From NCBI RefSeq assembly GCF_000725885.1, contig NZ_JODR01000022.1, positions 62,001 through 126,000 on the forward strand: DNA of 64,000 bases, read 5' to 3'. The notes below the pieces were generated by a model. The model was given only the letters and a program-made list of their open reading frames with translations, was not told the origin of the DNA and searched no databases. This document shows, one piece after another, positions 8,975 through 16,708 of this stretch. The translations under genes were made by a program, and so were the position numbers. This DNA is from Streptomyces albus subsp. albus. GTDB lineage: Bacteria > Actinomycetota > Actinomycetes > Streptomycetales > Streptomycetaceae. Numbering within the stretch: position 1 is the stretch's first letter; each line of letters begins with the position of its first letter.

Positions 8975-10408
8975 TCACCCAGGCGGTGCGGGCGGCTCGC
9001 CGGCGCTCTTCGCCATTTCGGTCAGCAGCGTCGCCCACGGTCCGGTCGGGAAGCGGCGGTCGGCGATCGCCCGGTTACGCCGCAACAGGTCGGCCATGCG
9101 CCGCTCCCCGGCACGTCGGGACTGCATGGCCTCCACGAGCTCGGCACCCGACCGGGCCATCCCGGCGGGGTCGGGGTCCACCGGTACGACGAAGAAGTCC
9201 TCGCCGTACACCGGAGTGAAAGCGGCGTAGCTCGTACTCGCGCACGGCAAGTCCGCGACTGCGGCCAACGCCGGTCCCAGGCCGACCGTTTCGACGTCGT
9301 CGGTGTTCGGCGTGAAGACCACGCCACCACCGCTCGCCGCCGCGGTACGGAGGAGGTCGATCTCGTCCAGCCGCCAGGACCCGTCGGCATTCTGGACGCT
9401 GCACAGCGGCACACCGTCGAGGAAGCGCACGTCGGGGAGCAGACCGAGGCGTCGCGCGGTGCTCCGGACCTCCTCGGCGTAGGAGGGATCTTCCGCCAGG
9501 CTGCCGAACACGAGCAGATACGGGGAGGGCAGACCGCGCTCGGCGCTGGCGGACCGGGCCGCCGACAGCAGTTCGAGGGCCAGCTCCACCCCTTTGACGC
9601 GGAAGACCCGCACGGGATTGAGCAGGATCGGCCGCCGGGGATCGAGGTCCAGGTCGCGGAGGAACTGCTCGTGCTTCGGCTCCAAGGGCTCGGTGGGTAC
9701 GTGGGGCAGGATGTTGGGCACCACCCGGGGCCGCTCCGGCACCGGGTACGTCGCGGCTTCGTCCGCGAGTGCTTCGGAGACGACCGCCCACCGCACACCC
9801 GGTCCTGCGTGCGGAACCGGCGTGAATTCGTTGGGACGGTCCGGGTACATGCGTACGCCCTCGTCGTACACCGCGCAGCTGCCGAAGAGGTCGTGGTCCC
9901 AGAACAGCACGCCGCCGGCCCGCCGCTCGCGGTAATGGTCGCGCGCGGCGGCGTGCAGGGCCTTGGTGACCGGCACCGCGTCCGACAGCGTCATGTTGAC
10001 GGCGATGGTCCAGTCGATCCCATTCCGGCGCATCCACTGCGCGAAGTGGTGCCGGTAGTGGCGGGCCAGACGGTCGATCCGCTCGTGCAGCCGGGCACGT
10101 TCGACGGCCGGCAGCGCTGCACTGTCCGCGACCGACATCCGGATGGCGGTCCATTCGGCCGCCGCCTGACCGGGGTCACCCGGCACGGGCGGGGCCTGCC
10201 GGGTCGGTTCCAGCAGCGCGGACGACTCCTGCTCCCGCGGCCCGTGCGGGAAGAAGGCGGGCTTGTCGGGTCGCCAGGAGTAGCCGAGGTCGGCGGCCAC
10301 GGGCAGGTCGAGCAGTTGCAGGTCGACGCCGAGGCCGACCACGTTGCGGAAGATGGTGAGCAGACCACTGGCCGGCACACCGTCCCCGCAGACCAGTCCT
10401 ACACGCAT
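8975..10408 (-). CDS. glycosyltransferase family 4-like protein
   Basis: 477 residues. The start MRVGLVCGDGVPASG with a following Rossmann-like N-domain, and a C-domain with LLNPVRVFRVKGVELALEL, YLLVFGSLAED and TPNTDDVETVGLGPALAA, fit the GT-B fold of family GT4. The segment after NPVRVF normally binds the nucleotide-sugar phosphate, and the late acidic stretch replaces the usual EX7E motif. No signal peptide or membrane helix is seen, so it should be cytoplasmic. It starts 7 bases after the radical SAM gene stops, so the two are translated from one transcript. Acceptor and donor sugars are unknown. Confidence 0.8.
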   Translation of the reverse strand: MRVGLVCGDGVPASGLLTIFRNVVGLGVDLQLLDLPVAADLGYSWRPDKPAFFPHGPREQESSALLEPTRQAPPVPGDPGQAAAEWTAIRMSVADSAALPAVERARLHERIDRLARHYRHHFAQWMRRNGIDWTIAVNMTLSDAVPVTKALHAAARDHYRERRAGGVLFWDHDLFGSCAVYDEGVRMYPDRPNEFTPVPHAGPGVRWAVVSEALADEAATYPVPERPRVVPNILPHVPTEPLEPKHEQFLRDLDLDPRRPILLNPVRVFRVKGVELALELLSAARSASAERGLPSPYLLVFGSLAEDPSYAEEVRSTARRLGLLPDVRFLDGVPLCSVQNADGSWRLDEIDLLRTAAASGGGVVFTPNTDDVETVGLGPALAAVADLPCASTSYAAFTPVYGEDFFVVPVDPDPAGMARSGAELVEAMQSRRAGERRMADLLRRNRAIADRRFPTGPWATLLTEMAKSAGEPPAPPG

Positions 10409-10415
10409 GCGGCCG

Positions 10416-11873
10416 TCACCGGCCCAACTGTGTGTTGATGACGGCCTCCACCAATGTGGCCCCTTCCTCGGTGAGGGCGACGCTGCCGGCCTCGCGGTCC
10501 ACGCGCATCAGCCCGCGCCCGGCGAGCGAGTCGAACTTTTCACCCCACCTGCCGGACAGCAGGGAGCTGCCGGGAAAACGGGAGCGGTGAATGTCCTCAC
10601 GCAGCGGCCGGCACGTGGACAGCGCCATCTGCACCGCCCGCACCTCACGGTGCTCCGCACTGACCGCCGTGACGTTCTCGAACGGGATCTCCCCCTGCTC
10701 CACCGCCTTGAGGTAGTGCGCGGGAGCAGCCACCACGTTCGCTTCCGCGTCCCCGCACCAGCTGTAGGTGCCCAGGCCGATGCCCACCTGGGGGACCTGC
10801 TGGTCCTGGTCGAGGTTGAGGGAGCGCCACAGCTCCGGGCCCACCTCACGCCGGGGGAAGTATGTGGTGGGGTGTTCGTAGTAGCCGGCAGCGGCGAGCC
10901 GTTCGACGGCGCCCTCCCTCATCTGGAGTTGCCGGCCCAGGGACGGCCACGGGTACCCGCGCCGCTCCAGTTGCTCGCGTACCCGCGGATCCTCCCAGGG
11001 AGCGGGGGAGACGTGTCCGATCGCCGACTCCACCTCGTGGAAGGAGCGCAGATGCAACTTGATCGCGACGATGGTGCTGAACTCGGCTGCGATCATGCGG
11101 TCCACGTCGTCGAGGAACCCGGCGACGGTCTGTCCGGGCAGGCCCCAGACGAGGTCGCCGTCGACCCTGTCGAATCCCGACCGTTCTGCCGCCTCCCGCA
11201 CCTGCAGTGCCTGTTCCCCGGTGTGCCGGCGGTTGGCGATGGCCAGCAGCCGGTCGTCCAGCGACTGGATGCCGTAGGCGAGAGCGGTGAATCCCGACGC
11301 ACGCAGAGCCTGCAGTATCTCCTCGGAGAGCGAGTCCGGGCTCCCCTCGGCGCGCATCGAGGTCTGCTCGTCGATGGCGAACGTCTCCCGGTAGAAGTCG
11401 ACCAGCCGTTCGATCTCGCCGGGAGGCAGAACGCTCGGCGTACCACCGAACAAGCAGAACTCACCTACCGGCGTCGTACGCAGCGCCGGGACCGCCTCCA
11501 CCCAGGCACGCGCTTCCTTGATGTTGGCGTCCACCCACCGGCGCGCGGTCGCGTCCGCCGTCTCGGAGCGGCTGCTCGTCACGAGAGTCGGAAACTGGCA
11601 GAAATGGCATCGGTAGCGGCAGAGCGGGATATCGACCCACAGATGGTAGGCCGGTGCCTTGCGCAACTCGCGTTCCAAGCCGGCGAAGAAGTCGGACGGC
11701 GTGCTGTCGACGTCGCCGGTGAAAACATGGGTGAACGCTTCGGCCTGCAGATAACCGAGGAGTTCGTCATTGCGCTCGTCGGTGAGCAGTGCCGCGACTT
11801 CCGGGACCGGGTGATCGGGATCGATGTCGGAAAGACTGTCGAGCGCATTCTTCCGGGAGTATGGATGCGCCAT
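10416..11873 (-). CDS. HemN/HemW-like radical SAM protein
   Basis: 485 residues from ATG 11873, chosen because GGGGA lies 7 bases upstream; in-frame ATG 11885 and 11921 are alternatives. C85, C89 and C92 in LCRYRCHFCQF form the CX3CX2C site of the [4Fe-4S] cluster that cleaves S-adenosylmethionine. FGGTPSVLPPGEIERL and AYGIQSLDDRLLAIANRRHT match the coproporphyrinogen oxidase-like branch. The C-terminus (FDSLAGRGLMRVD, LTEEG) resembles the HemN winged domain. Members include heme chaperones, oxidases and natural-product methylases. Because it is paired with a glycosyltransferase rather than heme or heat-shock genes (the usual HemW context), a specialised role is more likely. Confidence 0.85.
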   Translation of the reverse strand: MAHPYSRKNALDSLSDIDPDHPVPEVAALLTDERNDELLGYLQAEAFTHVFTGDVDSTPSDFFAGLERELRKAPAYHLWVDIPLCRYRCHFCQFPTLVTSSRSETADATARRWVDANIKEARAWVEAVPALRTTPVGEFCLFGGTPSVLPPGEIERLVDFYRETFAIDEQTSMRAEGSPDSLSEEILQALRASGFTALAYGIQSLDDRLLAIANRRHTGEQALQVREAAERSGFDRVDGDLVWGLPGQTVAGFLDDVDRMIAAEFSTIVAIKLHLRSFHEVESAIGHVSPAPWEDPRVREQLERRGYPWPSLGRQLQMREGAVERLAAAGYYEHPTTYFPRREVGPELWRSLNLDQDQQVPQVGIGLGTYSWCGDAEANVVAAPAHYLKAVEQGEIPFENVTAVSAEHREVRAVQMALSTCRPLREDIHRSRFPGSSLLSGRWGEKFDSLAGRGLMRVDREAGSVALTEEGATLVEAVINTQLGR

Positions 11874-12001
11874 GCTGATCCCCATGCGTGCGACACTCCG
11901 TATCCTCTGCGGCTGAGGCAACGTGTGCGTTGATGCGGGCGGCGCACAGCCGCCAAAAGAAAACGGGCAGAGATCGTTTGTCTTCTCGGGGCTTCCCGGC
12001 C

Positions 12002-12030
12002 AGCCTAGGAGAGCCCCCCAGCACAGTCAA
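12002..12030 (-). promoter_or_regulatory. sigma70-type promoter for the radical SAM/glycosyltransferase operon
   Basis: Read on the minus strand: TTGACT (12030-12025), a 17-base spacer and TAGGCT (12007-12002). It points toward the radical SAM gene and would give a leader of about 120 bases. The rest of the 11874-12240 gap shows no gene. Confidence 0.65.
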
Positions 12031-12240
12031 TGGCTCCGTGACGGCGCAATTACATGGCGTGATTCGTGTGCGGTGGCCTGCGGCTTGCCTCTCCCGTGCG
12101 GTTGCTCGTGGGCGACAACCAGCCATTGGCGCGGTCGAGTTCGTGAGCGATGTCGAAGGGGCGGACGACAGGAGATGTGATGCCCGCACGCGTCGAGCAC
12201 GGCCATCGGCACCGCCGGTTCGTGCGATCCTGACCGACCG

Positions 12241-13218
12241 TCAGGAACCCTGCGGGCCAGGAGTTTCCCGCAGCGAAGTACCTCCCGGCGTTGGAGCGGG
12301 ACGGGGTTCCTCTCCGTGCCTCTCCGCGCGCACTCCGGGTGCTGTCCCCGTACTCGCCCTTCGGCGGTTGAGCCGGCCCAGCAGGACGAAGGCGGCGGCC
12401 GTCAGCAGCAGAGAGAGCAGGACCAGCAGGGGTGCGGTCGCCGTCCGGTCCGTGGTGTACCAGCCCGCGTGACGGTGGTCGCCCTCGTAGGTGACGCGGT
12501 TGACGGTCAGGAAGGTCAGATGGGTGCCGATCGAGGTCCACAGGGGCGCGTCCCGCACCGCTGTGCGCGCGGCGACCAGGGTGAGGCCGAAGACCGCCAG
12601 CAGTATCAGGTAGTCCACCGGGTGCTGTCCCTCGGGGACGAGGCCGATGGCCCTGTGCGGTCCTCCGCTCAGCCGTGCGACCCCGGCCGCCACCACTGTG
12701 GAGGCCCCGGGCACCAGCAGGAAGACACCGGTCGTACCGAGCGCCGCCGTGACGGCCCCGTACCCCTCGCGCAGCGCCGACCATGTGCAGCCGCGCAGGG
12801 TGGTCTCTTCCGGCAGCGCTTCGAGCAGCAGGGCGACCGCGGTGTTGTCGGCGAGGAACGCCGCGAGGGCGGGCAGGTCGGGGGCGGACCAGCGCAGCAT
12901 GCCCGCCACCGTGCCGAGGCCCAGTACGAGTGCCGCCGCCGTGCCGGTGACGGCCACCCCGAGCAGTGCCGAGCGGGCACTCGCGCCCACCCTGCCGAAC
13001 CCCGCGTCGCGGGGGCGGCGTCCCGTGCCGCGCAGCGCCGCGAGAACGAGGGGCAGGGCCACCGCGCTGACCAGCCTGGCCGACACCAGCCGGGCCGGCA
13101 GACTTCCGGGCGCGAAACCGACGGCGCGGGAGAGCGACGGTCCGGCACCGGTACCGATCCCGAGTGCCGCGGCCATCACGGCACCGCCGAACAGCGCCCG
13201 GCCGGGCGGCTTTTTCAT
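12241..13218 (-). CDS. CPBP-family intramembrane metalloprotease
   Basis: 325 residues with at least six hydrophobic segments. ALPEETTLRG carries the EExxxR motif (E137, E138, R142) of the CPBP/ABI family (PF02517), membrane proteases related to type II CAAX prenyl endopeptidases. A later histidine motif, SIGTHLTFLTVNR, supplies the further metal ligands. The C-terminal 45 residues are a hydrophilic, Pro-rich tail. In bacteria such proteins often process peptides or act as immunity proteins, but no peptide gene is visible beside it. It stands alone, with non-coding sequence on both sides. Confidence 0.82.
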   Translation of the reverse strand: MKKPPGRALFGGAVMAAALGIGTGAGPSLSRAVGFAPGSLPARLVSARLVSAVALPLVLAALRGTGRRPRDAGFGRVGASARSALLGVAVTGTAAALVLGLGTVAGMLRWSAPDLPALAAFLADNTAVALLLEALPEETTLRGCTWSALREGYGAVTAALGTTGVFLLVPGASTVVAAGVARLSGGPHRAIGLVPEGQHPVDYLILLAVFGLTLVAARTAVRDAPLWTSIGTHLTFLTVNRVTYEGDHRHAGWYTTDRTATAPLLVLLSLLLTAAAFVLLGRLNRRRASTGTAPGVRAERHGEEPRPAPTPGGTSLRETPGPQGS

Positions 13219-13466
13219 GTGCGGCTCTCCTCAAGGGACATGGGAGGACTGGGATGGGCCCATTTTCGGCCGCGGCAACAGGGGTGGACTTCGTCGCCGG
13301 TGATGATCCGCGACTACATCGAACGATTGACGGGTGCGCCGGGTGGGGGAGCACGGGGAGGAGGAGCCACAGACCGGACGTAAGGGCGCCCCATGGAACG
13401 GTGGCACACCCGGGAGGCGGGGTGCGGCGGTGTCAGGCCGCCGGGCCCCGCCTCCCGGCGTGGATG

Positions 13467-13883
13467 TCAGACGGCGTGGCGGCCGGGGGCGGCGCTGCCT
13501 TCGTACCGGTTGAGGTTGGAGACGAGTTCGGTGAGCCCGGGGTCGGCGTCGAAGCGGCGCCGGTGCAGCGCGGCGATTTGGTCGCCGTATGCGGGGTCGG
13601 GGTCGTCGGTGATGTCGAAGGAGACGAACTTGTCGACGAGCGGCAGCCCGATCTCGTCGGTGCGGCGGTGGGCGGGGTGGATGAGGTACTCCCAGTAGCC
13701 TTCCAGATCGGCTATTTGGAAGGTGGCGCCCCACTCGTACTCGCCGCCGTGGTCGCGGCCGACGAGGAAGGAGTGCACGGAGGGGATAACCTCGCCCTGG
13801 TTGCGCAGGCTGGCGAGGGCGTCTTCGAGCTGCGTCGGCGTCGTGCCGGGCTTGATGGTGAAGCGCACGCAGTGGTGGATCAT
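13467..13883 (-). CDS. Dabb (stress-responsive alpha/beta barrel) family protein
   Basis: 138 residues from ATG 13883, preceded by GGGAG at a good distance. MIHHCVRFTIKPGTTPTQLE and HSFLVGRDHGGEYEWGATF are typical of the dimeric ferredoxin-like Dabb fold (PF07876). YWEYLIHPAHRRTDEIGLPLVDKF gives the characteristic HPxH segment after the second strand. Members are small cytoplasmic proteins induced by stress, and some act as cyclases in polyketide pathways. It is the last gene of the minus-strand unit containing a 37-residue membrane peptide and a broken MFS gene. Confidence 0.85.
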   Translation of the reverse strand: MIHHCVRFTIKPGTTPTQLEDALASLRNQGEVIPSVHSFLVGRDHGGEYEWGATFQIADLEGYWEYLIHPAHRRTDEIGLPLVDKFVSFDITDDPDPAYGDQIAALHRRRFDADPGLTELVSNLNRYEGSAAPGRHAV

Positions 13884-13971
13884 CGGGGTGCTCCCTTTCC
13901 GTCGTTCGTTTCTGTGAGAGATGTGGTCGGTGTGTGGCGGGGTCTGTCGCGGACGCGTCGGACCCGGCGCG

Positions 13972-14576
13972 TCAGGCCGGCGGGGAGGCCGGCCAGGGCC
14001 GGGCCGCGTCGGCAGCCGGCGCCCCTCCCGCCCAGGTGAAGGCGGCTGCGAGGCCGGTCCCGCGGACGAGGCGTCGGAGGGCCAGGGGCGAGAGGGACTG
14101 TCCGAGGAGGCCGCCGTGACGAGTCCGCTGAGGACCCGCCCGCGCGGCCCGTCGGGAGCGAGTTCGCTCAGGAGCAGGCTGAGGTCGGGTGCGACGAGCA
14201 CGGTGCCCGTACCGCCGACGAGCATCCCGCCCAGGACGCGGACGACCATGCCGCCCGTCCCGGCCGGCAGCCGGCCGGCGCCCAGCAGCGTGATGCTGAC
14301 GGTGGTGATCGCGGTGGTGGCCGGCCGCCGTCGCAGTTGCGGGAAGGCCGGTGTGCCGAGAGTTCCGGTCACCGTGCTCCCGGCGATCACTGCTCCTGCG
14401 ACGCCGGGACCGCTGCCGAAGTTGTGGAGCGGTGACGGCAGTTGGGCGGGCCCCATGCAGAGTGCGAGTGCTGCCGCCAGCGCCAGCAGGTACACGCCGG
14501 CGATGCGGCTCGTCCCGCCGCGCCGCATCGGTGGTGGCTGCCGCGCCCGGGAGGGCTGTGCCGTGGTGAGGGCCAT
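13972..14576 (-). pseudogene. MFS transporter, truncated and frameshifted
   Basis: The ATG at 14576 opens a frame with a basic start and four hydrophobic helices typical of the first half of a major facilitator protein (RIAGVYLLALAAALALCMG, TTAITTVSITLLGAG, GPRGRVLSGLVTAAS). Near 14110 the frame changes: the neighbouring frame continues the helix as LLGQSLSPLALRRLVRGTG and reaches a stop at 13972. The usual second half (six helices) is missing. The gene therefore carries at least a one-base frameshift and a large deletion and cannot make a working transporter. The ribosome-site-bearing Dabb gene follows. Confidence 0.75.
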
Positions 14577-14612
14577 GGCTGCCCTCCTTTCACGAGCGCG
14601 GGCCGCCCGTGG

Positions 14613-14726
14613 TCAGTTCCAGAGCGTGACCATGAAGGCCAGTGCGAGCAGCAGGACGGTCAGCGTGGTCTTCCACGCGAGCCGTTCCGCGCGCGACGCG
14701 GGTGTGGTGGGGTCGTTGGGTGGCAT
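14613..14726 (-). CDS. 37-residue single-helix membrane peptide
   Basis: The ATG at 14726 has a perfect AGGAGG 6 bases upstream. The product has a hydrophilic N-terminus (MPPNDPTTPASRAERLAWK) and one hydrophobic helix ending in FMVTLWN. It lies 36 bases before the MFS gene start. Small membrane subunits beside MFS transporters are known in actinobacteria, so a partner role is possible, but no family was recognised. Confidence 0.6.
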   Translation of the reverse strand: MPPNDPTTPASRAERLAWKTTLTVLLLALAFMVTLWN

Positions 14727-14747
14727 CTCGGTCCTCCTGTGTTGTGT

Positions 14748-14763
14748 GTGGTTGACCACTCAC
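14748..14763. promoter_or_regulatory. probable TetR operator, second site
   Basis: GTGGTTGACCAC (14748-14759) is an inverted repeat, and ACCACTCAC at 14755-14763 is identical to nine bases of the site overlapping the tetR promoter (15509-15517). It lies 22-37 bases upstream of the 37-residue ORF, so the neighbouring TetR protein probably controls this unit too. Confidence 0.5.
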
Positions 14764-14772
14764 TCTTGGGGG

Positions 14773-14799
14773 CAAAAAAGAAGCCGTGTAGCTCACGGC
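14773..14799 (-). terminator. intrinsic terminator after tetR and the 27-residue ORF
   Basis: On the minus strand GCCGTG, loop AGCTA, CACGGC is followed by TTCTTTTTT, a classic hairpin plus T tract that is rare in this genome. It starts 8 bases after the 27-residue ORF stop and separates tetR from the MFS unit. Confidence 0.8.
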
Positions 14800-14806
14800 A
14801 CGGTGC

Positions 14807-14890
14807 TCACCGCCACAGCGCGAACAGCAGTGCGTCCACGACGGCAAGCGGAAGGAGTGCGACCCAGCGGGCCGCAACGGTGCGCTGCAT
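14807..14890 (-). CDS. 27-residue hydrophobic peptide
   Basis: The ATG at 14890 is preceded by AGAGGGGGTGA. The product MQRTVAARW continues into one hydrophobic helix ending in LLFALWR. It follows the tetR stop by 37 bases and ends just before an intrinsic terminator, so it is on the tetR transcript. A structured leader or chance ORF cannot be excluded, but start, ribosome site and terminator are all well placed. Confidence 0.45.
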   Translation of the reverse strand: MQRTVAARWVALLPLAVVDALLFALWR

Positions 14891-14927
14891 GAGATCACCC
14901 CCTCTCTGCGGCGAACGGTCCCCGGCC

Positions 14928-15497
14928 TCAGTAGTGCCGGAGCCCGTCGGACAGTGTCCGGGCCCACGGGGCATCCACCTCGTGGGTGCCGAGGGCGGTC
15001 ACAAGATGACACAGCATGCCCACGGCGAAGAATCGCTGGACGTCGGCCTCCGGTGCGCCGGAAACCCCTCGTACGTACTCGACCAGACGCGCGTAACCGC
15101 TGCGCACCACCTCGCGGACGGCCGGCTCGGAGGCTGCCGCGCACTGCGCGTGGAGCTGGAGCAGCAGCAGGTCGCGGTCCGAGATGAGTTCCGCGTACGC
15201 GTTGCCCATTGCGTCCAGGACCTCCTGTGCGGAACTCCCCTTGGCCGCGGCGGCCCCGTCGCCCAAGCTCTCGCGTACCCGCTCGAAACAGTGCTCCACC
15301 ACCGCCACGAACAGCGCCTCCTTGTCGGGGAAGAGCCGGTAGACGTACGCCTGTGAGATGCCGGCTCGCTGCGCCACGTCCGTGGTCCTCGTACCGAAGT
15401 AGCCCCGGTCCGCGAACGCGCTGACCGCGGTCTCGAGGACTGTCCTCCGCCGTTCGTCGGCGGTCGAGAGCTGGCGCTGTGAGGTGGCTTTCGGCAT
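14928..15497 (-). CDS. TetR-family transcriptional regulator
   Basis: 189 residues. The N-terminal helix-turn-helix reads AFADRGYFGTRTTDVAQRAGISQAYVYRLFPDKEALF (about residues 25-65), the standard TetR DNA-binding domain. The all-helical C-domain senses an unknown ligand. The start codon lies directly after a perfect palindrome and no ribosome site is present, so the mRNA is probably leaderless. A similar half-site precedes the downstream 37-residue ORF/MFS/Dabb unit, suggesting that the protein represses itself and that unit, in the manner of efflux-pump regulators. The pump gene itself is broken. Confidence 0.92.
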   Translation of the reverse strand: MPKATSQRQLSTADERRRTVLETAVSAFADRGYFGTRTTDVAQRAGISQAYVYRLFPDKEALFVAVVEHCFERVRESLGDGAAAAKGSSAQEVLDAMGNAYAELISDRDLLLLQLHAQCAAASEPAVREVVRSGYARLVEYVRGVSGAPEADVQRFFAVGMLCHLVTALGTHEVDAPWARTLSDGLRHY

Positions 15498-15532
15498 GTG
15501 AGTAATAAACCACTCACAGATGGGGCCGTCAA
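15498..15532 (-). promoter_or_regulatory. tetR promoter with overlapping palindromic operator, probably leaderless
   Basis: On the minus strand TTGACG (15532-15527), a 17-base spacer and TTTATT (15509-15504) end six bases before the ATG. The inverted repeat GTGAGT-N8-ACTCAC (15498-15517) covers the -10 element, fitting autorepression. Confidence 0.7.
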
Positions 15533-15563
15533 GTGGGCCACCGGTAGGCGGGGTTCACCCGGG

Positions 15564-16454
15564 TCAGTCCTGCTCCCGGGCCGTGCCGGTCCGGGGTGCG
15601 GGTGCTCCGGTGCCGGTGAGGGTCCACATGGCCAGGATGTCGAGTGCCTGTGCGGACGACGAGCCGGGCTCCGCGGTGTAGACGAAGAGAGTCGTGTCGG
15701 GGTCTCCCGGCAGGATCAGCGTCTCGTACTCCACCGTCAGCTCGCCGACCAGGGTGTGGTGGAGGCGTTTGGAGCCGTGGGTGCGCTGGTGCACCCGGTG
15801 CTTCTCCCACCAGTGGTCGAATTCCGTACTCTTTCCGCGCAGCTTCGCGATGAGATCGTTCGTGGCTCGGTCGTCCGGGTCCCGTCCCGCCTCCAGGCGC
15901 AGGCTTTCCACGGCGGCCCGTGCCTGGTCCTCCCAGTCGGCGAACAAGGACCGGGCCTCCTCGCTGAGGAACATCCAGCGCGCGTAGTTGCGGTGCCGGA
16001 CGGGCAGCTGGTCGAAATCCGTGAACAGCGCCTTCGCCATCCGGGTGGCCGCCAGGACGTCGCTGCGGCGGCCGAGGACCAGGACGGGTGCACCGTCGAA
16101 GGCGTCGATGAGCCGGCGGAGACCGGGGCGGAGCCGTTGGACGCTTCGACTGCGACGCCGTGACGGCGCGTCCGTCACCCCGACGAGGCCGTGCACGTAG
16201 GCGCGTCCCGCCTCGTCGAGGCCCAGGGCGCGGCAGAGTGCGTCCACGACCCCCGGCGACGGGGTGATCGGACGACCTTGTTCGAGCCGGGTGTAGTAGT
16301 CGGTCGACACACCTGCCAGGCGGGCGACCTCTTCACGGCGCAGGCCCGGAACACGCCGCGTACGGCTGTCAGGCGGCAGACCGGCCTGCTCGGGATCCAC
16401 CTGACCACGCGCCTTCCGCAGAAAGCTCCCCAGCTCACGGTTGTTGTCGGCCAT
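15564..16454 (-). CDS. XRE-family regulator with MmyB-like ligand-binding domain
   Basis: 296 residues. An XRE helix-turn-helix lies at about residues 36-72 (LRREEVARLAGVSTDYYTRLEQG). The rest matches the PAS-like MmyB ligand-binding domain (PF17765), with VLVLGRRSDVLAATRMAKALF and the conserved late block KRLHHTLVGELTVEYETL. Such proteins usually sit divergently next to one oxidoreductase-like gene that they control. Here the divergent neighbour, 255 bases away, is a DJ-1/PfpI protein, making it the most likely target. The effector, possibly a fatty acid-like molecule by analogy, is unknown. Confidence 0.88.
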   Translation of the reverse strand: MADNNRELGSFLRKARGQVDPEQAGLPPDSRTRRVPGLRREEVARLAGVSTDYYTRLEQGRPITPSPGVVDALCRALGLDEAGRAYVHGLVGVTDAPSRRRSRSVQRLRPGLRRLIDAFDGAPVLVLGRRSDVLAATRMAKALFTDFDQLPVRHRNYARWMFLSEEARSLFADWEDQARAAVESLRLEAGRDPDDRATNDLIAKLRGKSTEFDHWWEKHRVHQRTHGSKRLHHTLVGELTVEYETLILPGDPDTTLFVYTAEPGSSSAQALDILAMWTLTGTGAPAPRTGTAREQD

Positions 16455-16708
16455 ACCCGTCAGTGTCGCCGACGCGGGTGTTCTCCCGCCTGGCCCTCTC
16501 AGTCCTGGTCTGCCGGGTCCGCTGTCGCGCAGGGCCTGCTATGGGCGCCCGCGAGGGCTGGTGGCAGGCCATGCTGAACGTACGTCCTCGGGGCGGGCGA
16601 GCGGGAACGCAGTGATTCCCCCGCCGCAATCGCGTAATGCCTGACCAACCGTTTTCCCGGGCAAGCTGCCGCCTGCCCGGGACGGTTTTCCACGGAAAAG
16701 GAACTCCT

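Noticed and set aside
7441..11873. A polysaccharide or glycopeptide biosynthetic cluster
   Set aside because: Only three candidate genes (lipoprotein glycosidase, GT4, radical SAM) on opposite strands; too few and no transporter or core synthase.
13467..14576. One fused MFS-Dabb protein of 369 residues
   Set aside because: The MFS part continues in another frame to a stop at 13972, and the Dabb gene has its own ATG and ribosome site at 13883; the read-through segment between them is low-complexity.
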